This document shows, piece by piece, positions 23,521 through 34,727 of a stretch of 64,000 nucleotides of DNA. The notes under the pieces were generated by a model that was given only the letters and a program-made list of their open reading frames with translations, was not told where the DNA came from and searched no databases. Numbering within the stretch: the first letter of the stretch is position 1; every line of letters begins with the position of its first letter. Both the position numbers and the translations under genes were made by a program. The stretch is taken from assembly GCF_023159225.1 (NCBI RefSeq), contig NC_063188.1:30625626-30689625 (forward strand), given 5' to 3'. Origin of the DNA: Perognathus longimembris pacificus (Eukaryota > Chordata > Mammalia > Rodentia > Heteromyidae).

Positions 23521-24102
23521 AGAAATCACTGTTAGTAAGTGAGCCAGACCCAAAGAAACATGGACTCTATGGTCTCCCTCATAAGGAATAATTAGCACAG
23601 GTTTAGGCTAGTCACAGCAGAGGATCACAAGAGCCCAATAGCTATACCCTCATGAACACAAAAGATGATATTAAGTGAAATGAACTCCATGTTATGGAAA
23701 CGACTGTAATATCACTGTTGTAACTACTTTCAACATGCGATGTGAAACCGTAGCTTCTATTGTTGATGATCCTCTTGTATCCCCTTTCTGTAGTTGTACC
23801 TGCATTATCTCTGTATCTTATCTGAGTACATTGGAAACCGTGTATACAGGTATTGGAACTAGGAAACTGAAAGGGAATATGAAAATCGAGAGACACAGGG
23901 TAAAAAAGACAAACGATTACAAAAGCAATACTTGCAGAACTGTTTAGTGTAAATCTACTGAACAACTAATGGGGGGAAAGGGAAAGGGGGAGAGGGAGCG
24001 GGGAATGAGGGAGGAGGTACCAAACAGTACAAGAAATGTATCCAATGCCTAACATAACCACTCTGTATATCAGTTTCACAATAAAAAAAGAAATCACTGT
24101 TA
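23521..24102 (+). mobile_element. young 5'-truncated L1 with perfect target-site duplication
   Basis: The insert 23535-24088 is an L1 3' end: GTGAGCCAGACCCAAAGAAACATGGACTC, a G-rich block near 23970-24010, and the terminal CAGTTTCACAATAAAAAAAG. It is flanked by a perfect 14-bp duplication, AGAAATCACTGTTA, at 23521-23534 and 24089-24102. The left site follows CCCCTT, consistent with the L1 endonuclease preference (cut at TT|AAAA on the other strand). Only the 3' UTR is retained, so it makes no protein. Confidence 0.92.
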
Positions 24103-24379
24103 ATGATTTAATGACATGATTTTAGAGAGAAACTCAGTCATATCTGTTGAGAGCTTTAAAAATGCTCTCGGTTTTTGACCCAGTAATTTGGCTTCTAGAA
24201 AGTTATACTGGGCAAATAACAAATATATGTATAATTTCATGTACAAAGCATCTTGCATGGCTCATTTGTAATTAGATAAATTGAATAAATCCTTAAATAT
24301 TCCCAAACAGGAAACCAGTTAAGTCTTATAGTTTACCTGAACGAATCAAATGAAATACTGTTATTTTATGAGAATGCAT

Positions 24380-24560
24380 TCACAAATTTATGGCATAAAA
24401 TTTGTATATGTCACAAAACTTATACTTAGAAAAAATTCCATAGACATAGTAAAGCTGTAAAAACTAGCATGAAGAATTCCCATGTTCCTTTCATCCATAT
24501 TACCCAACTGTATCACAATAATCTTTTGAAAAAGTCCTTCTGTCTCATTTAAAGGGGTTT
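24380..24560 (+). mobile_element. possible old L1M 3' fragment
   Basis: TAGCATGAAGAATTCCCATGTTCCTTTCATCCATATTACCCAACTGTATCACAATAATC resembles a plus-strand ancient L1 3' UTR block. Low confidence. Confidence 0.35.
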
Positions 24561-25204
24561 GGCTAATAAGCACCTCATTCCCTTAGATTCCAAAGTGAGG
24601 GGAAAATTGAAAGGTGACAGACATGTATTTCCCATGAACAAGGGGTTTCGAATAAAAGCCACCTTAATAAACAGATGCAAGACTCTTAGCCAATTATGCT
24701 ACCTGTTATTTGCAGTAACCATTATCATTCCATTTCACCTTTCCCTTAACTACTTTAAGGAACACCATGCAGACAAAGTGATGAAGAGTGTTGAGCAACA
24801 GATTGAAACTCTCCCATGGAACTGGGACAGACAAATATACATTACTCAATCATGCCTTTCCTCTAGTGAAAATGAGAAGTATTGGCTTAACACAGTTGCT
24901 AGTGCATCTACAAAACTCCCTTGATATCAGAAAGGATTTGAAGGAAAAGCTTTAAAAAAAAACTGAAAATATTACATGCCTGTAGCCATAAGAATATATT
25001 ATGCAAATGAAATTGTCAAAATTTTAACAGATAATATTGCAAGAGTCCCTTGTATTATATATGTTTTAGAAGTGGAAGACATAGTAAAGTCATGCAGAAC
25101 CACCCAACAGAAGTTCCTGCAGTAATAAAAAAAATTCTATGCCTTTATTAACCAATAGAGTAGACATATACTACGTGTGGTTATTTGTTTAAAATGTGTC
25201 TGCT

Positions 25205-25905
25205 GACAATTTACCATCGCTAAAATATGGAACCAACCGGATGCCCCTCAGGAGATGAATGGATCAATAAAATGTGATACATATACACAATATAATTCTA
25301 TGCCTCTATCAGAAAGAATGGCATTGCCCCATTCATAAGAAAATGGAAGGACTTGGAAAAATCATACTAAGTGAAGTGAGCCAGACTCAAAGAAACATAG
25401 ACTCTATGGTTCCCCTCATTGGTAATAATTAGTACATATCTAGGATAGTCTTAGCAGAAGATAACAATCGCTCAATAGCTATGTACATATGAATGAATAC
25501 ATAAGATGATGCTAAGTGAAATGAACTCCAAGTTATGGAAATAAGTGTTTGTCATTGTTGTTAGTTTCAATGTGACATGTGAAATTATGCCTTTTTCTTT
25601 TGTCTTTTTCCCCATGGTTTTACCCCTGCTGTCACTGTAACTGATTTTGTTACCCTGGATATTGTATATATGTTTATTGGAACTAGGGAAGGGAAGGGGA
25701 ACATCAAAATAGAGACAAATGGTAAAAGGCAAAACAATGCAACAGCAATACAAAACTATATGCTGTAAACCAGCTGTATAATTCTGGGGGGAGGGAATTG
25801 GGGAAGTGAGAAGGTGGGAGAAAGGTAACAAGTTTGATAAGGAATGTACTCACTGCCTTATGTATAACTAACCCCCTTGTATATCACTTTGAAAAAATTA
25901 GTTTA
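25205..25905 (+). mobile_element. L1 3' UTR/3' end, plus strand
   Basis: Begins at the conserved ACCATCGCTAAAATATGGAACCAACC block and runs through AATTCTATGCCTCTATCAGAAAGAATGGC and GTGAAGTGAGCCAGACTCAAAGAAACATAG to a G-rich stretch (25786-25802) and an eroded A-rich end. Longer but more diverged than the 23.5-kb copy; no clear duplication. Confidence 0.85.
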
Positions 25906-26514
25906 AAAATATGCCTGGTGTAACTAAAAAATGGATTTAATTTCATCTCAATAAATTGAAATAGCTACATGTACCCAGTGGCTTCTCTATCCTGTAATCA
26001 CTAACCACCTTGCTCATCTAATTACTTTGCATCCTTTCTGATGATCATATTCACTCTCAATGGCTTTACTTACCTTTCATAATGTGGCTGTCAAGCTTGG
26101 ATGCCTGGATGAAATTCATTTGTTGAGCTATCTTCAAATGTGAATATAAGGAAGACACCTGTCCTAAGCATAGATGTGTTTATAAGTTACTCAAGCTGTT
26201 CGAATTGTGTGGCTAGCATTGAGAATCTTTGATCAGTTTACTGCTGCCTTCCAATCTGTATCTCCAGCTCTCAACACTTAGTTCCATCTACTCATTAAAT
26301 CTTTCCACTAAAATCTTCACAGAAACCTCAAATACCAACGTATCCAAATGTACTGTACTTATCTCTCATTTTCTTCACCCAAATCTTAAAATTGTAATTA
26401 CTTGGTTGATTACTACCAGTCTGAAACTTGTTTTCTATATTTCTTAGATGGGCTTTATGTCCCAAGTCCTTCATTACTGCTTTCTTTTGTTTGATTAACC
26501 GTTCTTTTCTTTCA

Positions 26515-26738
26515 TGCCACTTGTAGAGCTTGAACGTAGGGCCTTGCACTCTAGGTTAGTTCACTTGCTTATAGTGGTTACTCTATAATAAGTCATGTCT
26601 ACAGTCTAACTTTTGTTGATTGCTTTGGAAATGGAATCTCAAGGTCTTTTCTGCCAGAGCTGCTTTGAATCACAGTACTCTGAATATCAACATCCTGAGT
26701 AAGTAGAATTACAGGCATGGGCTATTAGCATGGGCTAA
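26515..26738 (-). mobile_element. B1-head + Geo-tail SINE, eroded
   Basis: The plus strand shows the reversed Geo end (GAGCTTGAACGTAGGGCCTTGC) and then the reversed B1 head (GGAATCTCAAGGTCTTTTCTGCC, AATTACAGGCATGGGCT). Confidence 0.65.
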
Positions 26739-26769
26739 TTAGGATCTATTAGCATGGGCTATTAGGATC

Positions 26770-27120
26770 TTTAATTTTTTTGTAGTGTATGATTTAAATT
26801 CACTTATTTCCTTTTTTGAATATTCTTTATTTTCTTAGTAGTCACCCTAGAAATCTTGGTTGTGTAAATACATATATTGCATCAAATGTTGCAAACTTTT
26901 GGCCAGTGGTTCTTCAAATATATTTTGCGCCTCTTTTTATTCCTCTTCTTATTCTGGTTTCACAAATCTCTTGGTATTCTTGAAGGTGCCTCACACATTT
27001 CTGAGGCACTATCCATTTGTCTTCATCCTTTTTACTATCTACTAATCAGATTCAATACCTTCAATTGCTATATCTTCAAATTCATTGATTCTTTCATCCA
27101 CCTGCTAAAATAAGTTGTTT
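26770..27120 (-). mobile_element. ancient L1M-like fragment
   Basis: Minus-strand ancient L1 blocks ending in ATATCTTCAAATTCATTGATTCTTTCATCCACCTGC, a typical L1M motif. Confidence 0.5.
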
Positions 27121-27715
27121 GACATCTGGCAAGCACTGCTACTCCAATTCTGAGAACATTACAGGGGCAGCAAGCAAATCAAAGAAAATCCTCTGAACCA
27201 ATATCTCTTCACACAGTAATTTAATACGTATGGATTCATGAGTCAAAATATACAGTCACAATTTCTTCATTGCAAAATCTCTATAGCCATCTCTGGCCAG
27301 ATGCGTTAGGAATGTAACCATTCTCACCACAGCTACCTCAAAGCAACTATCATGGCTATCATGGTTCAGTAAAAATACCACAGACATCTTACCAAGATTT
27401 AACAAGTGTCTTTAGCAAGTACTCAACTGGTTGTTGTAAGAGTTTTATTACATTCTAGAATCCAGAAAAAGTTGACTGTGATATTTCTTGACAGATTAAT
27501 CAATGCTTTAGTGGGAAATGGGATTTTGGAAATCTCTGTTATGCCATTTTTAATAGCATCCTTCTTTTGAAATCAAAGAGTTAATGAAATATTTTACAAA
27601 TTTATCTTTCTATTTAAAGTTCAATTTTTGTCCATCTCATATAAAACATGAATAAGACACTTTTTAAAATTGATGTCTTAACATGATAAAATTAGATTTT
27701 TATATTGAGTATATC

Positions 27716-27920
27716 AGGGCTGGGAATGTGGCTCAGAGGTAGAGTGCTTGCCTAGCATGCTCAAAGCCCTGGGTTCAATTCCTCAGCACCACATATAGAG
27801 AAAAAGCCAGAAGTGGCTCTGTGGCTCAAGTGGTAGCGTGGAATCCTTGAACCAAAAGAAGCCTGGGACAGTGCTCATGCCCTGAGTTCAAGCCCCAGGA
27901 CAGGCAAAAAAGAAAAAGGA
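27716..27920 (+). mobile_element. IDL-Geo SINE
   Basis: ID-like head (GGGCTGGGAATGTGGCTCAGAGGTAGAGTGCTTGCCTAGCATG, B box GGTTCAATTCC) joined to Geo (AGCCAGAAGTGGCTCTGTGGCTCAAGTGG to TTCAAGCCCCAGGACAGGC), then an A-rich tail. Confidence 0.93.
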
Positions 27921-27991
27921 AATGAGAGGTATATAGAAAAATAAAATCCAAACTATAAACAAAACAAAAACAAAATTAAGCTAATCTATTT

Positions 27992-28037
27992 TAGGGGCTG
28001 GGAATATGGCCTAGTGGTAGAGTGCTTGCCTCGTGTA
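27992..28037 (+). mobile_element. IDL head fragment
   Basis: Only the first 45 bp of an ID-like head (GGGGCTGGGAATATGGCCTAGTGGTAGAGTGCTTGCCTCG); truncated at its 3' side against L1 sequence. Confidence 0.8.
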
Positions 28038-28059
28038 TTGAATACATCTATTCAGTATA

Positions 28060-29280
28060 ATGTTTTCCTATGCACTTTGGCCTTGTTTTAAACTCTTCAA
28101 TATCTTCTTTTGCATGAATACTAGCTTTTTCTTGCTAAATTGATTCCTAGGTATCTTAAGATGGTGTTATTGTTAAGAAATGAATTTTTTTCTTTCAGTT
28201 TCTGAATGATAGTGATGATTTCTGGTATAGATTCCTTAAAAGCATTGATAAAAAGGCTCTTATTCTAACAAACTGTTAGAAAGTTTCTTGGATATATTAT
28301 TATACAAGTATATTGCCTACAAAGGTAATTTTTCACTGTCCAACTATAAAATATTTATGTACTTCTCCTATTACATATTAGTCAGAATCCTAGAGTTGAA
28401 TAACACTAGTGATAGGAGTATTCCTACCTTATTCCTGATTTTAACGGCAACAGGTGAAATATTTCACAATTTATTATGAAATTTATTATTGACGTTGAGT
28501 AACTATCTTTCTTTTTTTTTTGCCAGTCCTGGGGCTTGGGACTCATGGCCTGAGCACTATCCCTGGCTTTTTTTTGCAAAAGGCTAGCACTCTAACTCTT
28601 GAGTCACCAGCGCCACTGCTGGCCTTTTCTGTTTATGTAGTACTGAGGAATCTAGGCAAACACTCTATCGTTAAGCCATATTCCAAGCCCCTAATAATTA
28701 TCTTTTTATATAGGAATTTTACTTTTTTTATAATTTCACTTCAAGCTTTAAAGTAAATAGATACTAAAATAAATCAATTTGCATCAAATTACTTTTTGTC
28801 CTTTCTTCCTTTAGCAAATTAATTTTATCGGTTGATACATTCATATTTTCTTTCCTTTATATTGCATATCTATTCACTGAATTGCAATGACAATATTGTA
28901 TTTTGAGAAATCCCACCTACCCATAATCAATGGAGTTATTTCAAGTTCAAATTTGATAATATTTCATTTAGAAAGTTTGGGATTTTCATCATGGCTGAAA
29001 TTGATCTATATTTCTTATTTGGGAACAGCCTTACTGAGTTTTTACTATTAAGATATTCTAGTTTTGCAGAATTAACTTTCTTTTTCTATGATCTGAAATA
29101 TTTTTAATATCATTGAAATTGTATTCATTTTTAAATTCTATATCTGGCTTAAAAAGTGGCTTTATTTGAATATTTCAAGCTCTTTGAATTTCTTTTGTGA
29201 TTCAGGTTTTCTATCTCTTGGATTAATTTGGTAATTTGTATTTTGGAAAATGCTGTCATTCAGGATTTCTTCAGCTCCTT
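28060..29280 (-). pseudogene. L1 ORF2 relic, minus strand, split by a SINE
   Basis: Minus-strand L1 ORF2. Plus-strand landmarks are GATTCCTAGGTATCTTAAG, ACCTTATTCCTGATTTTAACGGCAACAGG, AAATCCCACCTACCCATAATCAATGG, and further blocks to about 29280. A SINE (28512-28692) splits it. Many stops; old. Confidence 0.65.
28512..28692 (-). mobile_element. IDL-Geo SINE, partly deleted, nested in L1
   Basis: The plus strand shows TGCCAGTCCTGGGGCTTGGGACTCATGGCCTGAGC, CTCTTGAGTCACCAGCGCCAC and GTTAAGCCATATTCCAAGCCCC. The part around the ID B box is deleted (TGAGGAATCTAGGCAAACACTC). Confidence 0.9.
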
Positions 29281-29509
29281 GAAAGAGAAAAAAACATGAA
29301 TCAAAGTGGATTAACAAAAAGGGGGCTATCCCCTTATACAATGAGAAGAATGGAGGTTGAGCCAACCTTAGCTGGTTAATTCAATGGCTCAAAGACATCA
29401 GTAAAGGCCCAGTGTGGCCACCTTCAGTATGTATGCTGCAATTTTTAGTTTAGCTACCCTCATAGTCTCAAAATAGAAAAAAAAAAGTCTTATTTGTTTA
29501 CACGTTTTG

Positions 29510-29640
29510 TGTCTCCCTCTGGATTGGAGCTTCTTGAAAGCAAGGAGTCTTAGTTGTATATGCATGATTGTAATTCCTATTACCCTGTACGCTCCAGTTA
29601 CCCAATAGATACATAACAAGTACTTCCTGAATTAAAGCAC
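29510..29640 (+). mobile_element. L2 3' end
   Basis: GGAGCTTCTTGAAAGCAAGGAGTCTTAGTTG followed by a decayed terminal region ending TACTTCCTGAATTAAAG matches the L2 3' end. Confidence 0.6.
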
Positions 29641-29704
29641 TGAATATTTACTATTGTTGTTAGTACCAAAGGCTTTATGAAACATACAAAAGAGTCGAAT
29701 GCCA

Positions 29705-29965
29705 TTTTAGTAGTTAAAAATGTAAACTCAGGAATCAAAAGCTGGGTTTCAATCCCTCTATACCATTTACTAGCTGTGTGACCTTAAAGAACTTACTTAA
29801 CCTGTCTGTGCTTCAGGTTCACAATCAGTAAAGTGTGAGATTAGGTTCAATGTGTAAAAGAGAGGAGGAATGTAAATAATTTCTATAAAGCACTTAGTAC
29901 AAGCTATCCATAGAACATACATACCAAATATTCATAAAGTATTACTTTATTGAGTAATGAAACTG
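29705..29965 (+). mobile_element. MIR SINE
   Basis: GGGTTTCAATCCCTCTATACCATTTACTAGCTGTGTGACCTTAAAGAACTTACTTAACCTGTCTGTGCTTCAGG is a clear MIR core. Confidence 0.88.
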
Positions 29966-30095
29966 TTGGCTTGGTAATATTTATGTGCATATATATGAAA
30001 AACAAAATACTGCAAAAATCTCACTACACTGGGACATTTAACATGCCTCTTGAATCAAGATGTGATGACATAATGATCTTCAAAAAGTATAACTG

Positions 30096-30131
30096 AATGA
30101 ATAAATGAATGAATGAGTGAATGAATGAATA
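30096..30131. repeat. (TGAA)n simple repeat
   Basis: Imperfect TGAA units (TGAATGAATAAATGAATGAATGAGTGAATG). Confidence 0.9.
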
Positions 30132-30379
30132 ACAAAACAAGTCTGCACAGTGTCATATGCACTGGCCTGGTCATTTCTAGAGCTCTGTACTCCCTTCTGA
30201 GCACCATTCTTTAAAAACAACAAAGCACAGGGTCACTGGAAACAGACCAAGGAAATGCTGTAAACTCTGGATGTTGCCTAATATGAGGAAGTATTGGAAA
30301 TACAGAATATTAATTCTAGAGAAGACAACACCTAGGGAAAGGAAAACAATTCAATGTACAGCCTACAAAATTCAGAAAA

Positions 30380-30540
30380 TTGAGGGAAGGAGCGAGTTGG
30401 GAGGGAGGGATGGGGGAGAATGTTGAAAGGGGTGGCAGTGATCAAGATGCCTTGTATTCATAAATGGCTTCATTTAATGTCACCTCTTTTGTACAACTTA
30501 ATGATGTACTAGTTAATGATAATAAATAAATAAAATTAGG
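30380..30540 (+). mobile_element. older L1 3' end
   Basis: G-rich stretch (GAGGGAAGGAGCGAGTTGGGAGGG) followed by GATCAAGATGCCTTGTATTCATAAATGG and an AATAAATAAATAAA end. Confidence 0.5.
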
Positions 30541-30709
30541 AAGATATCAAAGTGATTATATGAAAGGAGATAAGATGTTCTGAAAATCCACATGCTACAA
30601 CCTACCGCTGAATAGCCCAACCCTGTGCCTTCATGCATGACATTTATACTGTAGGCATTCTAAGGACTGGCAATTTACTCTCTGTTCATATGTAAGTTTT
30701 CCTAGAAGA

Positions 30710-30790
30710 GGTAAGGCTGTTAAGCCACTTAGCATAACTACCAACTTATATTACAGTGCCTGGCATACAGTAAGAATCATTTGTCAAATA
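30710..30790 (+). mobile_element. MIR 3' fragment
   Basis: CAGTGCCTGGCATACAGTAAGAATCATTTG matches a MIR 3' part. Confidence 0.5.
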
Positions 30791-30899
30791 TATTAATATT
30801 CAGCCATTCATAATTTAAATTGAACAAATTTATCATGTTAAATTCCTTGTCTTAGAATGACCCTGAGGAAATAGACAACTGAACACATGAATATGAATA

Positions 30900-31400
30900 A
30901 TGGTGAAAAGTCACTAAGGTTTCACCATTTAAACTCCAATCAATGTGACACCTATATAAGCTATGTGCAGACAGCAGGTCCCTGTGAACTGATTAATTCC
31001 TTAGGTTGAAAACAGGCTATCCCCATCACAAAGTCCTGTGCCCAGCATTGATCTGGGCCTGGATTTGGCAAGGCCACTCTGCATGCACCTGCCCAGCCCA
31101 TTGATTTTGCTCTGTAAATTACATAGTTTAATCCCAGAAATGTCACAGATACTATTAGACAAACTCCTCGGGCCAACAGCAAAGAAAGAGAAAACATGAT
31201 AAGCCCTCCGAGACAGCCTGTTAGACCATTGTTAATCTCTCATACTTGCAGGACTACATAAACAATGTGCTTCTCTAGCCGAATGGCTTGAAATGCAGAC
31301 TAGTTGTGCATTTTCTTGAGTTAAATATATCCCTCAGGCTTGGCTTAGATTAATGGCAGTTGAACACAACTTGCCAAGGATAAAGGTAAAGGGTGATGGA
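30900..31400. other. repeat-free unique block, no gene seen
   Basis: About 500 bp with no recognisable repeat and higher complexity than its surroundings. It contains AACAATG (SOX-like) and several TTAAT motifs. No open frame shows a known domain. It could be a conserved non-coding element; this is a guess from composition only. Confidence 0.3.
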
Positions 31401-31799
31401 AAAGAATCTTCATAATAACATACCCTCAAGAGATGCCAGAAATTCCATCATTACTTCCTATTCCAAAAATCATGGCAAAGCAGAACTAATGGCAGACATA
31501 TGGAAAAGGGATTGATCTCAGACCCTAGAGTGAGGCCACAGCTAGCACAGTCAAGTGACTCCAGCAGTGAGAATTAGAAGAGGGCAAGAAAGGAGATAAA
31601 ATAATAAACATTTGCATGAGTGTATAAGTTGACAGACAATGCAGGAAATCAATTTTATCATTCTCAATGTATAGTGCAGTGACTGACATTGTTACTTAAA
31701 AGAAATTTCCAAAGCTGGACACCAGGCTTTTCCATTTGCCTTGAATACATCTTCTTTGCTTCTCTTGTCACACCTGTGTTTTTTCTCAGTGTATGTGTA

Positions 31800-32012
31800 T
31801 GTGTTTCCTAGTGTATGAGTATCAGGGCCTGATACTCTCTCAGCTTCCTTGCTCACTTGGCACTCTACAACTTGAGCCGTGGCCCCAGCTTGGCTTTTTG
31901 CTGGTGTTTGGAAGATGAGGTCTCCTAGGCTTTTCTGCCCAAGCTGGCTTTGAACATCAATTCTTTAGTTCTCAGCCTCCTAAGAAGTTAAGACAGAAGG
32001 CATGAAACTTCA
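31800..32012 (-). mobile_element. B1-head + Geo-tail SINE
   Basis: Reversed Geo (CAGGGCCTGATACTCTC, CTCTACAACTTGAGCCGTGGCC) then reversed B1 head (GATGAGGTCTCCTAGGCTTTTCTGCCCAAGCTGGCTTTGAAC, TCAGCCTCCTAAGAAG). Confidence 0.85.
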
Positions 32013-32939
32013 ACACCCATCTTCTTGTCAGATTTTACTTCCTCCCAAAGTCACAATAAGTTTCTTATTAAAAGAATTCATGTTCTGCTGTTACTAGCTG
32101 TTAGCCATATGATTTATTATTCCTTCCAGAAGTAGTTTGAGAGATGTAGTACCTTAGTGTAAAAGAGTGACTCTCTAATAGCCCAGTCTCAGGCAAAGAT
32201 TGGGAGAGACATTTTTCTACAACAGAATTCTATGAGGCCTCTCATATCACAGCCCACTGGAAATGAAACAAACCAGATTAATCCAAATGTGAGAGATACA
32301 AAGTAAAAGTAGACTTTGATTTGACTCAAATACACTTATTTAAGTCTCAATTGTCATGATTTTACTGTTGTCTGTCCTTCCTACTTGAAGTTATGTCCAT
32401 GAATCTTGTATTCAGTAAATCATTGTCAGAATTCAATGAATGGCACTGCTTTCTGCAGTCACTGTGATTGCCATTAGATGAAGTAGTAGTAGTGATCATG
32501 CCGGCCCCAGTCCCTGGCACAGGGCCTGAACCATGGCAACTATTCAAAATTAGAATTAATTTTGTATCTGTATGGCCCCAGATCCTGGCATACTGCCTGG
32601 CACATAATAGAGAAATGGTTGAATTATTTCCCTTCATCCTCACCTTTGCCTTGGATATATAACTTTTTATTTCTTCCACAACTGTGCCTTACTAGAAGAA
32701 TCATCTATTCCCTGTAGCACTGTCAGCAACACCATCACAAAAGTCATTCAGCCTCTCATTCAGTGACAGCTTCTGAAAAGGCACATGTTCAAGACTGTTT
32801 TTCAGATGGGAAAATTGAGGTTATGAACTATTATTTTGGAATTCCAGCTCATCTGTCACCCCCTGTATCTTGTTATAAACTAAAAATAGCTCCCTCTGAT
32901 CCCTACAACCATCCCCCAATCAGGCCATGATAAGTATCA

Positions 32940-33210
32940 CCACCTGTGCTTTTGCATTCTGTAGGGACTGGGGTGGCCTTGCATTTTCATATTCAACCCA
33001 TCCTCCAAAAATCTGCTTAAGAGCTACCAACTCTATAGAATCTTCTCCAAAGACCTCCAGTCATCATGAGCTCTCTCTAAAATCGCAATGCATCAAATCA
33101 ATACCATCTAATTCAGTGCTTGACTGGGCCTGCTCTCCTCCACTTGATTGCTTTTGCTCCTTATATACCCATTAACTGAGTACCTATCATGTTTCAAACC
33201 TGTGTGAGTG
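32940..33210 (+). mobile_element. L2 relic
   Basis: CACCTGTGCTTTTGCATTCTG, then an order of blocks like the L2 3' part (CTTCTCCAAAGACCTCCAG, CCTGCTCTCCTCCACTTGATTGC, ACTGAGTACCTATCATG). Confidence 0.5.
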
Positions 33211-33307
33211 CCAGGATAGCACAAGTCAAAAAAGTACTACCATGGTAGGAAGAAGAACATGAAATTGGATGCTTTCAATAAATCTGGTCCAAGGACCAAT
33301 AAAGAAC

Positions 33308-33540
33308 TGGAAGCCGGATGCCAGTGGCTCACACTGCAACCCTAGCTACTCAGGAGGCTGAGGTCTGAGGATCCAAGTTTAAAGCCAGACAGGGCAGGAA
33401 GTCTATGATACTCATTTGTCCAATTAACCACCAAAAAGACAGAAGTGGTGCTGTGACTCAAAGTGGTAGAGCACTAGTCTTGATCAAAAGAGCTCAGGGA
33501 CAGTGAGTTCAAGCCCCATGACTGACAGAAAAAAACCCTG
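33308..33540 (+). mobile_element. B1-head + Geo-tail SINE
   Basis: Head GGATGCCAGTGGCTCACACTGCAACCCTAGCTACTCAGGAGGCTGAGG, linker TGTCCAATTAACCACC, Geo tail AGACAGAAGTGGTGCTGTGACTCAAAGTGG to TTCAAGCCCCATGACTGAC. Confidence 0.9.
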
Positions 33541-34295
33541 GTAAACTGGCTGACTTCTTGAGGGGGCTGAGCAAAGTCTTCACAGAGAAAGGGGACTATG
33601 AGCCATTACTTGAAGCATGGACAGGATGTTGGTAAGTGGAATGAGGGGGATGAAGCCATGTGCAAAGCCATGGTCATAAAAGTGCAACTCAGAGAACATG
33701 GCTCAATATGAACTTAGGGTAGGATGAAGAGAAAAAGGAATACTCCCCAGAAAACTGGCATATTAATTCTCCAATTGCATATCAATGTTCAGGGTATGTG
33801 AGGCACTGGAATATGTGCATATGCTAGAAAAAACAGGACCAACCCATACTTGTACTTGAGGTTCAGAACCAAAGTAGACAGGACAGACAGCTACCTCATA
33901 AGACAGTGAAGTATATAGCTACAAACTGTGATAAGCATTAAGAAGAAAGGAAGAAAAGAGTGACAGAGTGGTTAGTGAGAGAAAATCTAAAGAAGGAATA
34001 CTGAAGTAAAGCCTGAAATATGAAAAGAGTTAGAGAAGAAAGTTGCAGTGTTCCAAGGTCTTGAGTTATGAAAAAAGCTTAGCATGTTGAAAGGATTAAA
34101 AGAAGCTCCAAAAAACCAAAGGGTACTGTTGGGGTCCAGCCTTGGCCTTGAGGAGGAAGGGCATTGGAGAGCGCGCCCAAGACGCCGCCCTTCCCCCAGC
34201 CCTGGGGAATGCGGAAGCAGGCCACAATTCTCTGGGTCCGGAACCAGAAGAACTGGCTTTGCAACCAGCCCCCAACTTTCTCGCCAGCCCATGTG

Positions 34296-34316
34296 CCCCC
34301 CCCCCCCCCCCCCCCC
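34296..34316. repeat. C21 homopolymer in the LTR
   Basis: 21 consecutive C residues inside the LTR's upstream (U3-like) part. Length is prone to sequencing error and slippage. Confidence 0.9.
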
Positions 34317-34464
34317 GTCTCGCGGGTTTTCACCCCTGGCGTGGCGCTTTCCAAGTGACGTTAGCTCATGAGGGGGTCCTATGGCAAGCCCAGCCTATCA
34401 TCAGCGCCATGGCCGATCACCCTTCTCTCGTCCCCTCCTACCATATTAGCCTTTTCCCCGCCCT

Positions 34465-34470
34465 AATAAA
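34465..34470 (+). terminator. LTR polyadenylation signal AATAAA
   Basis: Canonical AATAAA about two-thirds through the LTR, where the R region would end shortly downstream. Function is inferred from position. Confidence 0.55.
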
Positions 34471-34522
34471 TCAGATTGCTCACGAAGCGTCTCCGAGATC
34501 CGCCCATGCCTGGCTTTCTTCA

Positions 34523-34531
34523 CAGGTAAGG
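34523..34531 (+). promoter_or_regulatory. consensus 5' splice site within the LTR (CAG|GTAAGG)
   Basis: CAG at 34523-34525 followed by GTAAGG is a near-perfect splice donor in sense orientation to the TRPC5 acceptor 3.3 kb downstream. Whether it is used cannot be seen from sequence. Confidence 0.35.
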
Positions 34532-34710
34532 AGGTGGGTAAAGCGATCTCATACGGCCCCGTGCACCTGAGGTCTTTCCTGAGCCCCCCACTCCACCCTG
34601 GCCTTACCTGCGAGTCGGGTGACCAGGGGAGAGGATGAGAAAGGGAGCTGTTAGAAGCATAGCAGAGCCTGAATCCCCGTGCCAGGGGAGGCGACCCGAG
34701 CCTGGCAACT

Positions 34711-34727
34711 TGGCGCCCAATGTGGGT
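34711..34727 (+). other. retroviral primer binding site, tRNA-Lys type
   Basis: TGGCGCCCAATGTGGGT agrees with the complement of the tRNA-Lys(1,2) 3' end except at the 11th and the last base. It lies three bases after the CA end of the first LTR, the normal place for a betaretrovirus-like (ERVK) element. Confidence 0.8.

Noticed and set aside
24559..24924. 121-codon plus-strand open frame
   Set aside because: No recognisable domain, partly beside L1-like sequence, no splice or promoter context; length is plausible by chance in 64 kb.
34142..34570. 142-codon open frame rich in proline inside the LTR
   Set aside because: It lies wholly within the ERVK-like LTR and is open because the LTR is GC-rich; it has no domain, and overlapping frames of similar length exist on both strands.
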